Both the position numbers and the translations under genes were made by a program. Below, in pieces: positions 13,022 through 20,720 of a stretch of 25,795 nt of DNA (positions are counted from its first letter, which is position 1; every line of letters starts with the position of its first letter). The notes beneath the pieces are model-generated. The model saw nothing but the letters and a program-made list of their open reading frames with translations. It made no database searches and had not been told where the DNA came from. Source of the DNA: a virus; IMG/VR virus record IMGVR_UViG_3300020084_000086, positions 1-25,795 of that record; one strand, given 5' to 3'.

Positions 13022-13800
13022 ACCGTAGCAGCCCTATAAAGGTTATCGAATTCTTGCTTTTTTGCCAAATACTTAGTATTAGAATATTTTCTGTCACCTT
13101 TGCCAGTCCAAATAGCAGATCCTTCATTGAAGTCCCAATCAAGGTCAACATTTGTAAAATGATGTATATGATGAAGGGTGGGGCATGTATGCCCTCTGAG
13201 CTGCCACCAACGGGCTGCGGCGCATAATGCTACCTGATCCATAAACCACCGTTGTGGGCCACGCTCCATGGAAATAGTTGCATATTGTAAAAAATCAAAA
13301 CCTTCCGGTGCGACATAAACCAATCCAGCCGCCACTTTAGTTCCTTCATTCTCCCATCCTACTGTACCTGGCAACGGATCCCTGAAAAACAATCCAACGG
13401 GAAGGGTTGGTTGCGTAATACGTTGGCAAATTATACTATCGACATCAAGGATAAACATTGGACGTTGGCGTTCTTTTAATAATGCCAATGCTGCATAAAA
13501 CCTAGCGCAGGAATAGTATAACCGCGCTTCTCCCCTAGTGTAACTCAACTGTTCAACTGTAGTTCCTAAGGAATGGCGGCCCGCAGGATGGGGCTGTTTC
13601 TTCATCAAGTTAGTACTGGTAGCCACTAATTCGTGTATAAACCCATAGTCTTCCGTAGTTATTGAATTGGGGAAAATGATATGGAGGTGTACCGTATATC
13701 CACTCTGCATCGCTGACGTAACAAATGCAGGGCCATGGATCCTCGCATATCCAATATCACACGCAGCAAAAATAATTGGGCTATTGGCCGATAAAGTCAT
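13018..13800 (-). CDS. GT-A type glycosyltransferase-like protein
   Basis: About 260 aa from ATG 13800, overlapping the previous gene by 20 bp; an upstream ATG (13851) would overlap by 71 bp and adds residues unlike a domain start. The strand IIFAACDIGYARI opens a nucleotide-sugar fold. FILDVDSII carries a DVD (residues 119-121), expected to bind metal and donor. WFMDQVALCAA in the C-terminal half is typical of GT8-like or related families. Donor and acceptor unknown. Related in plan to the next gene upstream, from which it may descend by old duplication. Confidence 0.7.
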   Translation of the reverse strand: MTLSANSPIIFAACDIGYARIHGPAFVTSAMQSGYTVHLHIIFPNSITTEDYGFIHELVATSTNLMKKQPHPAGRHSLGTTVEQLSYTRGEARLYYSCARFYAALALLKERQRPMFILDVDSIICQRITQPTLPVGLFFRDPLPGTVGWENEGTKVAAGLVYVAPEGFDFLQYATISMERGPQRWFMDQVALCAAARWWQLRGHTCPTLHHIHHFTNVDLDWDFNEGSAIWTGKGDRKYSNTKYLAKKQEFDNLYRAATV

Positions 13801-14569
13801 AGGCACCATAGGGTTCATACTCGCGGCCACATTGGGGTCCTTGAAACACACCTGCTGCTTCTGATTCTTTCGCTAACTTATCATGTAAGTACCAAAAATC
13901 AACGAGGTCCGGCCTCCGGTGTTGTCCAGGCGATCCACGGTACCAAAGCGGCTTCCATGGTTGGGTTGCCATATTAGTATAATGTAATTGGTACATTTCT
14001 TCAGTAGCTAAATCACCAGAAGCACCTTCACCGTCAAGCACATTCCACCGTGCATCCATAGTTTGGACAACCGATGAATCCCCAGATAACATGCCAATCA
14101 TCCTATTATGCATTTCTGGTATAGCACGGAGGCGTTCAAATGGGGGTAAAATATACTCAGCGGCCGAGCAATCAATCATCATCACACAAAATTCATGCCC
14201 TCCGAACCTATGGCCTGTCCTGGCCATAAATGGTTTCCCGTCCATAGGGGTATTCCAAAGGGCTGCAATATCACGCAGGTTAATCATATCTACATCAGTA
14301 TAGATGGCCCTTCCTTTAAAGCCACATACAGCAGGAATGCCCCATCGGAATCCAGAGAATGGTGTTGGCCAAAGCTGCGTTTCCCATCCCGCCCACGGTG
14401 AGGACATATCATGCGTCTGCCGCATCCAATTAACTTCAAGGTGCAATCCATCTACTTGGAATCCAACTGCGCGGTTTGTAATAAGGGTATGGAGGTAAAT
14501 GCGCTCCATATCAGTATCCTCACCATTAGCTGAGGAACCAATAAAAATTCTAATCGTGTTATTTTCCAT
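13781..14569 (-). CDS. GT-A (GT8-like) glycosyltransferase
   Basis: About 262 aa from ATG 14569 (GAGAG 8 nt upstream); this start overlaps the methyltransferase stop by 11 bp, in line with its neighbours. The N-terminus IRIFIGSS is the first strand of a GT-A fold, FSGFRWGIP precedes the metal motif, and IYTDVDMINL gives DVD at 92-94. HYTNMATQPWKP and the C-terminal FWYLHDKLAKES region complete a small transferase. Sugar and acceptor unknown. Confidence 0.75.
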   Translation of the reverse strand: MENNTIRIFIGSSANGEDTDMERIYLHTLITNRAVGFQVDGLHLEVNWMRQTHDMSSPWAGWETQLWPTPFSGFRWGIPAVCGFKGRAIYTDVDMINLRDIAALWNTPMDGKPFMARTGHRFGGHEFCVMMIDCSAAEYILPPFERLRAIPEMHNRMIGMLSGDSSVVQTMDARWNVLDGEGASGDLATEEMYQLHYTNMATQPWKPLWYRGSPGQHRRPDLVDFWYLHDKLAKESEAAGVFQGPQCGREYEPYGAYDFIGQ

Positions 14570-15104
14570 AGGAATATCTCTCAAAAAACATCCCATTCAT
14601 TTTCATAAATCCTTTAGCCATTGTACTCACTCCTTTGATGGCCACTGTAGTTGCTTCGTCATACCTCCATCCATGGGCAGCCAACACACCTTTCCAATAC
14701 TCTTGTGTGCGGCAGTTGACATGATGGTGGCCAGCCCAACCAGGAGGAGCAGCAGTAATGACAGCCCAGTTAGCCGTTTCAAAAGCCGCAAACACATTAG
14801 GAAGATATTGTTCTTCTACATGCTCTAAAAATTCTACACACCAAATAAGGTCTGCTTGGTAGTGGAATGGCCCTTGTGTAAAATCATGGATAAATACAGT
14901 CTCCGTATGGTTAATAGAAAAATCTCCATCTACACCAACCGCGCTTTTCTTACAGGTCCTAAAATAGTGGAGCATGCCACCAGGACCACATCCTATATCA
15001 AGAACCATCGAAAACGGAATATGAGCCACTAACCAATCAGCAACACCCGTGTCTATATTTGTGCGGTTAAGGTGCCCGCCGAGGTGATTGGGCAATTCGT
15101 TCAT
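14559..15104 (-). CDS. SAM-dependent methyltransferase
   Basis: A 181-aa class I methyltransferase. Motif I is VLDIGCGPGG (34-43), the acidic end of strand 2 is GVDGD (57-61), and CVEFLEHVEE (about 88-97) is the post-II/motif IV region, as in the methyltransf_11/23 type. It probably methylates a sugar or small molecule in the glycan pathway, since four sugar-transferase genes follow. DNA-methyltransferase motifs (DPPY/NPPY) are absent. No clear ribosome binding site precedes ATG 15104. Confidence 0.8.
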   Translation of the reverse strand: MNELPNHLGGHLNRTNIDTGVADWLVAHIPFSMVLDIGCGPGGMLHYFRTCKKSAVGVDGDFSINHTETVFIHDFTQGPFHYQADLIWCVEFLEHVEEQYLPNVFAAFETANWAVITAAPPGWAGHHHVNCRTQEYWKGVLAAHGWRYDEATTVAIKGVSTMAKGFMKMNGMFFERYSYGK

Positions 15105-15122
15105 GGTGGAAGTATAATAGAT

Positions 15123-15566
15123 TTATGCTGTATTGGCAAGCTGACGTTGCCCAATAATATGGGCCGGCGGACGGCGCCATTTTCCGATAGCATCATTAAG
15201 GTAATCGTCTTTTTCGAGAACATTAAGCCGGAATTGTAAAGAGACTTCAGCATAATTCGTATCACCCCGTGTAGCATGGACAGAAATAATTTCAAATGTA
15301 AACTGGTCTAAACCAAGGTGTCCTATTTCTTCTTGTAAAAGACTAGACGATGACATATAAGACTGCCAATCAGACTGGGACCTGACACGCCGCCCTTTAC
15401 CTTTTTTCTTCCGGATTTGCCAAAAATATTTACGGCCCACATATTGCTTACCTGTAGATTTATTAGTGATAAGGTAAACAAATCCTTCTGCTTTGCCAAC
15501 ATGTTCGGGCAGAAACAGTTGCCCGCGGAATGTCCAAGGCACAACCGCCTTAGCCACTAACGCCAT
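15123..15566 (-). CDS. GIY-YIG-type nuclease-like protein
   Basis: 147 aa. The GIY-YIG signature appears in variant form as GFVYLITNKSTGKQYVGRK (28-46), followed by the basic KKKGKGRRVRSQSDW block and the DTNYAEVSLQFRLNVL segment. Similar short proteins are conserved in T4-like phages and often annotated as Seg-like homing endonucleases. Lacking a visible DNA-binding tail, it could instead be a resident repair or degradation nuclease. Start ATG 15566; weak AGG 8 nt upstream. Confidence 0.75.
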   Translation of the reverse strand: MALVAKAVVPWTFRGQLFLPEHVGKAEGFVYLITNKSTGKQYVGRKYFWQIRKKKGKGRRVRSQSDWQSYMSSSSLLQEEIGHLGLDQFTFEIISVHATRGDTNYAEVSLQFRLNVLEKDDYLNDAIGKWRRPPAHIIGQRQLANTA

Positions 15567-15586
15567 ACTCAGTGCCTGCTCGGTTC

Positions 15587-15799
15587 CTACTCAATTCCGC
15601 CATTTAGTTCAATCAAATCCGGCCCAGATTCGTCAATGTTCTGCCCATCAAGGAATTCCCCACAAAACGGGCAGAAGGACGACGGATCATCACTATTAAA
15701 TGCAACCACGTATTCCATTCCGCAATGTTCACATATGGGTTCTTCTATAGTGTCAAACCTTTCTGCAAGGACATTAATATATTCTTCTTCATGCGCCAT
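15587..15799 (-). CDS. Small acidic zinc-ribbon protein
   Basis: About 70 aa from ATG 15799, with GGGAGG upstream. Two knuckles, CEHC and CPFC, about 20 residues apart form a zinc ribbon. Both flanks are acidic (HEEEYINVLAERFDTIEE; NIDESGPDLIEL). It follows the ribonucleotide reductase gene by about 45 nt with a tiny ORF in between. It could be a small adaptor or regulator; a glutaredoxin role is not supported, as there is no CxxC in a thioredoxin context. Confidence 0.75.
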   Translation of the reverse strand: MAHEEEYINVLAERFDTIEEPICEHCGMEYVVAFNSDDPSSFCPFCGEFLDGQNIDESGPDLIELNGGIE

Positions 15800-15833
15800 T
15801 GGGTCCTCCCTTATCAAAATATGTAGCTAACAT
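15789..15833 (-). CDS. Possible 14-codon coupling ORF
   Basis: ATG 15833 with AAGGA 7 nt upstream encodes MLATYFDKGGPNGA and terminates 10 nt inside the zinc-ribbon gene. Its sequence contains the ribosome binding site of that gene. It could be a translational-coupling leader or chance. Confidence 0.2.
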   Translation of the reverse strand: MLATYFDKGGPNGA

Positions 15834-15844
15834 GGGAATTTCCT

Positions 15845-17764
15845 TTACACTTCACAATTACCACTGCTACACGCTAAAATTTGAGACCCCGTGGTCATAT
15901 CACTTTTCTCTACATCTGCCAACTGATTCCAATTGGCATCTTTTGGCATTTTGGCCAAGAAAGCCTTATATTCAGCTTCCGTACATTCCTGATAAGGTGC
16001 TTGCCGGTAACTATGTTCACTGTGGGGTAAGAAGGATACGCCGGACATTTTATCAAAATGCCGGTAAACCCAAGCTCCCACATCCATCCATTCATGTTCT
16101 TTAACAGTGATTGTAACAGATGGCTTATGTTCACACCAATAGTCTTGAAACTGTTCCCAATATTCTAACTGTTGGACCGCTGTAAGATGTTCCCGGATAA
16201 CAGCATCCTTTGGCGCTTGGATTGGAAATGAAAAAATGCCGACGTGTGATGGCTTCGTAAGGTCCTCCTCGTGTGGAAATCCTTGGGCCACCATAATGTT
16301 ATAAAGGGGATCTTTTTTGTCCATCCGTACACTACGGATATAATATCCACTATACCGCGGGTGGATCCCACTCGATGCATCGACCAACTGGCTTACCGTT
16401 CCGCTTGGCTTATTGCACGTAATGGCTACACTAGGTGAAATTTTCAGTTTTTTAGCCCATTCTTTATTTGTTTCGATAGCCACTTCTTTAAGGTCTGCGA
16501 GGCGCTTAGCCGTCGCCGTATCTATGCCATTAAGGAGCGGGCAATCCATCGTGCCCGTAAGCGAAACACCCAAGAGGCGCTCCTCCTCACAATTTTGTTT
16601 CCATTTTGGTGTCACATATTTGAAGTTTATTAACGTGGACTGCCATGTACCGAGGATCGAGGCCCAACGGACTTTTTTCCGCAATTTATCCATCGTATCA
16701 GTTGTCCTTGCTACAGCTTCCGTGAGGTTGCAAAATTCCCTATCACGTAAAATAATTTCAGAACAGGGATTGATTCCAAATTCATATTCTGGATTTCTCC
16801 GGCCTGCTTTCGTGATTTGCTGGATCGTAGCCGCACGGTTAAATATCCCACGCTCTCCAGACTTGCTTTCGTACAGCGCCTTCCACTCATTCATAAAAAT
16901 ATCCATGCCTGGTTTGACTTGGTAACATGCTGAATTATTAGCTAAAGCACGTTCGGGATGTTCAATCCACCATTGCCCAGCTTTCGCATGGCGTAAATGG
17001 TCATCAAACACATTCGAAAGGGAAAGGAGCGCAGCGCGGCGGACTCCGCCCACGAGGACTACTTCACCAGTCTTACATGCTAAGTCATGGACTTCAATGG
17101 GCATTAATTTTCTTCCTGCTGCACCTTTGAATATAGCTTCTGCAAACTTAAACAATTCATTAAGCGGTTCTGGTCCAGACGCACGGCCTCCAAAGGTCTT
17201 GAGGGCAGCACCAGCTGGCCGGAGTTTACTCAAATCCCACTTTGGAATGAGTCCTTGGTACAGCAAGCCAATGAGTTCTTTATATCCTTTTGCCCAACCT
17301 AATTTAGAATCTGCGACTTGGATAGTCGTATCAGTTGAATGGAATTCCTCAGCAATGGTGGGCATCTGGACGACAAAATCACGTTCAACCGAAAATCCAC
17401 AACCAGTTCCATTCATCAAAACATAAAGGAGTTCGTCAAATGCTTGGGGACGGTTAAATGCCATATAGGCGCAGTTATATCCAGCAATATTTTCCCGGTG
17501 TAACGCTTCTCCAGCAGTCATCAAACACCGCATAGACGGCATAACCTTTAACCCGAGGACAGCATTGTAAAGTTCTTCACGGTCATCGGCTTCTAGTTTA
17601 TATTTGCACATTTCACCGAGGTGTTCCTCAAAAAATGTAAAATACCGCGTAACAGTTTCTGGCCACGTTTCGCGGCGTCCCTGTTCCCAAAGGAATCGGC
17701 TATACCGTGAAAGGTAAATGAAATGTTGGTAAGAGGTCGGAAAACTAAATGCAGGAGTTGGCAT
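15845..17764 (-). CDS. nrdJ: Adenosylcobalamin-dependent (class II) ribonucleotide reductase
   Basis: Reduces ribonucleotides (triphosphates, as in the monomeric Lactobacillus leichmannii type) to deoxyribonucleotides using B12 as radical source. 639 aa. Expected cysteines are present: C98 (redox pair), C334 in NPCSEI (thiyl site) with C345 eleven residues on (the 408/419 spacing of the L. leichmannii enzyme), and a C-terminal pair C632/C637 in CSSGNC (the 731/736 spacing). Also GGVRRAALLSL (239-249) and CNKPSGTVSQ (450-459). AAGGA precedes ATG 17764. No separate beta subunit is needed. Activity depends on host cobalamin; no cobalamin riboswitch is visible upstream. Confidence 0.93.
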   Translation of the reverse strand: MPTPAFSFPTSYQHFIYLSRYSRFLWEQGRRETWPETVTRYFTFFEEHLGEMCKYKLEADDREELYNAVLGLKVMPSMRCLMTAGEALHRENIAGYNCAYMAFNRPQAFDELLYVLMNGTGCGFSVERDFVVQMPTIAEEFHSTDTTIQVADSKLGWAKGYKELIGLLYQGLIPKWDLSKLRPAGAALKTFGGRASGPEPLNELFKFAEAIFKGAAGRKLMPIEVHDLACKTGEVVLVGGVRRAALLSLSNVFDDHLRHAKAGQWWIEHPERALANNSACYQVKPGMDIFMNEWKALYESKSGERGIFNRAATIQQITKAGRRNPEYEFGINPCSEIILRDREFCNLTEAVARTTDTMDKLRKKVRWASILGTWQSTLINFKYVTPKWKQNCEEERLLGVSLTGTMDCPLLNGIDTATAKRLADLKEVAIETNKEWAKKLKISPSVAITCNKPSGTVSQLVDASSGIHPRYSGYYIRSVRMDKKDPLYNIMVAQGFPHEEDLTKPSHVGIFSFPIQAPKDAVIREHLTAVQQLEYWEQFQDYWCEHKPSVTITVKEHEWMDVGAWVYRHFDKMSGVSFLPHSEHSYRQAPYQECTEAEYKAFLAKMPKDANWNQLADVEKSDMTTGSQILACSSGNCEV

Positions 17765-17790
17765 AGTAGTCCTTAAAGGATAGCTTGATG

Positions 17791-18924
17791 TTAAGGGGTT
17801 CTGTTCAAATACCGGTATGTCGTGGGTACTTTTATTTCATGGTCAGTAGAATAAAAACCAGGAGAATAATTACACCGCCGCCACAATGAAAATTTAGTTT
17901 TGAGTGCTAGGCCCGAATATGTGCAGGCGCTTATGAGTTCGGTGAGGACCGGTGTCGTGAGCCCCGCCATGATTGCCTCGTTAATATCTTTCCACCGGAA
18001 CGTGGGCGCCCAAATACAGACACGCACATTCCCCGCCTGGATTAACCGTTCCATAATGCCGACAACATGCTCATTGCGTGGTTGGTTGTCAAATATAAAG
18101 GTAGTTTGTTCCCGGTTGATAATAGAAAAGACTTTTGGCAAATCACTACTGCCAGCCGCAAGGGCATTCGGTAAGAATAAACTATCTAGGGGTCCTTCGA
18201 CTACAAATGCAGGTTGACACGCATTAAATTTTTCCAAACCATAAATGAGCGGAGCATCATTACAACGGACTGTCAAATACCGTGGTACTTGACTTCCATC
18301 TTGTTGCTCTAACATGCGGCCTGTCGCTCCAACAAGGTGACCCGTTTGGTCACGGAATGGAATCACCAGTCGGCTATCATGGGGCAACCGCTTGAAATAA
18401 GATTGTAAATTTAATTTCTCTAAAACACTAAAATTTTCAGCAAAATATAAATCCAGCCAGGTTTCTTCTGGTATAAGACGTTTACGCACATATTCTACAC
18501 AGGGGTGGAGTGGATTCGTTTTTGCAAGGTTACTGATAGAAGGAAGGAGTTCTCCTAAGTCAGAATGGAAAAGGAGGGTAGGATCGGCTGGTGGTGCTGG
18601 CGCTGCTGGCGCTGGCGCTGGAAAATTTGTAGTATGCCATTGCAACTGACGGCGTTCACGGAATTGCTCAAGGCGGTATTCTTTAGCCAATTCAGGAGCC
18701 ACCATATTAATAAATTCGCCCAGTGGCAAATTGACTGCACAATTATGGCATTTATATCGGATCCGTCCTTTGCTCGGATAGAGGAAGCCTCGTTTTTTAT
18801 GTTTATTCTTTTTGGAATCGCCGCAGAGTGGGCAACGGAAATTAAAAAGGTTAGTGCCTTTGGCTTTAAATTGCGGAAGGCGGGCGCCAAGAAGCCGTGC
18901 GTATTTGAGGTCCACCCAATTCAT
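17791..18924 (-). CDS. DNA primase, T4 gp61-like
   Basis: Synthesises RNA primers at the replication fork with the phage helicase. 377 aa. The zinc-binding domain has C31-x2-C34 and C59-x2-C62. An Ala/Pro-rich hinge spans about 101-114. The RNA polymerase/TOPRIM part has FVVEGPLDSLFLPNAL (240-255, Glu243) and FIFDNQPRNE (276-285, Asp279), as in gp61-type primases. Length matches T4 gp61 (342 aa) plus the hinge and a basic tail. No ribosome binding site precedes ATG 18924; the promoter at 18933-18961 predicts a leaderless mRNA. Confidence 0.92.
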   Translation of the reverse strand: MNWVDLKYARLLGARLPQFKAKGTNLFNFRCPLCGDSKKNKHKKRGFLYPSKGRIRYKCHNCAVNLPLGEFINMVAPELAKEYRLEQFRERRQLQWHTTNFPAPAPAAPAPPADPTLLFHSDLGELLPSISNLAKTNPLHPCVEYVRKRLIPEETWLDLYFAENFSVLEKLNLQSYFKRLPHDSRLVIPFRDQTGHLVGATGRMLEQQDGSQVPRYLTVRCNDAPLIYGLEKFNACQPAFVVEGPLDSLFLPNALAAGSSDLPKVFSIINREQTTFIFDNQPRNEHVVGIMERLIQAGNVRVCIWAPTFRWKDINEAIMAGLTTPVLTELISACTYSGLALKTKFSLWRRCNYSPGFYSTDHEIKVPTTYRYLNRTP

Positions 18925-18932
18925 CAGTGGTT

Positions 18933-18961
18933 ATTATAACGTAAATGGACACAATGGTCAA
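18933..18961 (-). promoter_or_regulatory. Promoter predicted to give a leaderless primase mRNA
   Basis: On the minus strand TTGACC (18956-18961), 17 bp, TATAAT (18933-18938). Start expected at 18925-18926, 1-2 nt before the ATG at 18924. It fits in the 52 bp gap between genes and shows the primase has its own transcript. Confidence 0.88.
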
Positions 18962-18976
18962 TAGCTAACGGTTAAG

Positions 18977-19681
18977 TTATACCAGGGGGGAGGCATCGAT
19001 GCCTTGTGTAAATTTAGGCCGCCGTAAAAACATCATTGCACCAGTCGTATTGTTGCGGAGAATAATACCCTTGTCTGGATTCTTTGTCGCGTAGTCTGTA
19101 ACTTCTGCACCAGCATCTTCACTAACCCAATGCCTGTAATTAGAATATTTTTTCTTGCCCATCCTGGCTTTGTAATATTTGTTTGGATCAACGTCAAATA
19201 CCTTGTGGCCTGCGAAAACACCAGGTTCACCTTGCGGTCCTACACCGATGCCGGCGACTTGGCCGCGCCCAGCTGCATTTGTAGGCGCATCTTCAGCTAA
19301 CATTTCGAGGATGACTGCTGGAACGGGTGTTGAGTTATCTGAAAGTGATACCATAATACGGTCCAGAGCCTCCTGGAGGCCCATGGGGCGGGTCAACCAA
19401 AACAACGCATGATCTTGTTCACGTAGAAGGAATAACGCCATCGCTACAGTGCCCAAATAAGTTCGGCCTGGAGGAATCAGAGCCATGATACGTTTTAAAT
19501 TAAGGACGAGACGATCAAATGGCCTGTCGGAATCGCGTTCTTCTTTAGTCTGTGGTTTACGGAGCCTCTTGCCATCCTTATCAATCAGCCCAAATTTATA
19601 AGCATCGAGGTCCGTAAACGGCACAACGAGGCGCCGCAAAAATTGGTATAACAAATAAGAGTCTAAGAGTGGACCAGCCAT
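18977..19681 (-). CDS. Conserved T4-like phage protein of unknown function
   Basis: 234 aa. The N-terminal part (LLYQFLRRLVVPFTDLDAY, then GLIDKDGKRLRKPQTKEERD, then LVLNLKRIMALIP) follows a pattern I recognise from conserved hypothetical proteins of T4-like and other large phages. The region 125-160 is Gly/Ala/Pro-rich and looks flexible. The C-terminal DVDPNKYYKARMGKKKYSNY segment is basic. A head or assembly role is possible given the virion-type genes next to it, but no function is known to me. Start ATG 19681 overlaps the preceding stop by 1 nt. Confidence 0.75.
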   Translation of the reverse strand: MAGPLLDSYLLYQFLRRLVVPFTDLDAYKFGLIDKDGKRLRKPQTKEERDSDRPFDRLVLNLKRIMALIPPGRTYLGTVAMALFLLREQDHALFWLTRPMGLQEALDRIMVSLSDNSTPVPAVILEMLAEDAPTNAAGRGQVAGIGVGPQGEPGVFAGHKVFDVDPNKYYKARMGKKKYSNYRHWVSEDAGAEVTDYATKNPDKGIILRNNTTGAMMFLRRPKFTQGIDASPLV

Positions 19682-20076
19682 TATAGTGCTTTCAATTTTT
19701 CAACGATACCCGCATCAGCTTCTATGACTGTATCCAAGGGTAGGTGTAAATTAGCCACCACAATCGGATTAGTGGGCCAATGCCCTAGGAACAGCAATAC
19801 AGGATATAGGTAATCTAAAAATTCATCCAACTTAAACACAAGGATTCGCGTGAGCGCTTCTTTTTCAAACACATTATACATGGCCACAATATGGTTCACA
19901 AGGAGCCGTTCTTTGAGTTCTCCTGATTTCGCATACCGGCGGAAGAGCCTGCGGATATTACGGATTCTCCCGAGGTCTTCATAAAATTCATAAAGTCCGC
20001 CTTGGCCTATATTCGTATAATGTTTTGCGGCATAAAGTATAATGTTGTGATCATCCAGTGGTGTAGATAAAACCAT
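19681..20076 (-). CDS. DUF7207-like T4-superfamily protein
   Basis: 131 aa, mostly helical. Recognisable parts are ILYAAKHYTNIGQGG (13-27), EFYEDLGRIRNIRRLFRRY (30-48), ELKERLLVNHIVAMYNVF (53-70) and RILVFKLDEFLDYLYPVLLF. This arrangement is conserved in T4-like phages of aquatic bacteria with unknown function. No membrane span is certain. The start follows the preceding stop by 2 nt and lacks a ribosome binding site, so coupling is likely. Confidence 0.75.
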   Translation of the reverse strand: MVLSTPLDDHNIILYAAKHYTNIGQGGLYEFYEDLGRIRNIRRLFRRYAKSGELKERLLVNHIVAMYNVFEKEALTRILVFKLDEFLDYLYPVLLFLGHWPTNPIVVANLHLPLDTVIEADAGIVEKLKAL

Positions 20077-20078
20077 AA

Positions 20079-20477
20079 TTAGAACGTATTAAGGGCCACC
20101 CTTTTTATGGTAGTCGCATTAACAGCAATGTAAAGGTAAGTGTTGGAGAACCAAAGCTGTAGCGGTGCTTTACCGGCACTAGAAGCATTATTACTTGCTG
20201 GGTTCGCGCCCAAGGTTACGATATGGACATTCGACTTCAGGCGGGCCGTGCAAGTAACATTGGAGGTGGCTACTGTATTTGAGCATCTTAAAACGGTGTT
20301 GCCAACAAGTGTGGTCCTACCATTGATAGCAGTATTAGAAGGAACCGTGCCAAAAAGGTTCTTGACCGTGATCTTTTTAGAGACAGGAGTACCATTTGGA
20401 TTGTCAATAATGAGGAAGAGGTCCTCTGACGTTGCGCTCGTAAGAGCAGTAAGTTGGGTTACTTTTTTATCTGCCAT
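20079..20477 (-). CDS. Probable virion structural protein, 132 aa
   Basis: Begins MADKKVTQLTALTSATSEDL followed by FLIIDNPNGTPVSKKITVKNLFG, an N-terminal module I associate with structural (tail or fibre-related) proteins of phages, where it precedes beta-rich tips. The rest is rich in Asn, Thr, Ser and Val (NTAINGRTTLVGNTVLRCSN) and ends in short strands, consistent with a beta-structured virion component. Two SD-like AAGGATT elements lie directly upstream of the ATG. Its exact location in the virion cannot be told. Confidence 0.75.
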   Translation of the reverse strand: MADKKVTQLTALTSATSEDLFLIIDNPNGTPVSKKITVKNLFGTVPSNTAINGRTTLVGNTVLRCSNTVATSNVTCTARLKSNVHIVTLGANPASNNASSAGKAPLQLWFSNTYLYIAVNATTIKRVALNTF

Positions 20478-20495
20478 AATCCTTAATCCTTAAAT

Positions 20496-20579
20496 TTATA
20501 ATAGCCTTTTCAGTATAATATACGCACCGCCGCAAAGAAGCAGTAGTTCACTATAAGTGATGCTGTGTAATACGGACAT
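20496..20579 (-). CDS. Very small possible membrane peptide, 27 aa
   Basis: ATG 20579 with AAGGATGGA about 7 nt upstream. The peptide (MSVLHSITYSELLLLCGGAY, then IILKRLL) is hydrophobic over its last two thirds with a basic end, enough for one short membrane segment. It overlaps the end of the 49-aa gene by 29 bp in a different frame. Low confidence because of length. Confidence 0.35.
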   Translation of the reverse strand: MSVLHSITYSELLLLCGGAYIILKRLL

Positions 20580-20700
20580 TCTGATATCCATCCTTTATGA
20601 GCTGTATTCTCTGACTAATTGCTACGTCCTTACTCTTCCAAACTCCAAAAATCACGCAACCCATATTCGCGGTACCCATACTTAAAACATAAACTTGCAT
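20551..20700 (-). CDS. Small protein resembling DUF7336-type domains, 49 aa
   Basis: ATG 20700 to stop 20551. The sequence VYVLSMGTANMGCVIFGVWK, then KDVAISQRIQLIKDG, ending in a short strand (NVRITQHHL), follows the strand-helix-strand layout of small phage and bacterial proteins with a VYxLSxG start and a GVxxSKExA helix (DUF7336-like). The ribosome binding site is weak (GCGGA, 8 nt upstream). It lies between the two virion-type genes. Confidence 0.55.
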   Translation of the reverse strand: MQVYVLSMGTANMGCVIFGVWKSKDVAISQRIQLIKDGYQNVRITQHHL

Positions 20701-20720
20701 ATAACGTTCCGCTTTCTCTA

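Noticed and set aside
16413-16925. Plus-strand open frame of 170 codons
   Set aside because: Lies entirely within the ribonucleotide reductase gene on the opposite strand.
18992-19003. Palindrome GGCATCGATGCC as a regulatory site
   Set aside because: It lies inside the last codons of the 234-aa gene (GIDA) and is explained by coding sequence; no further copies noticed.
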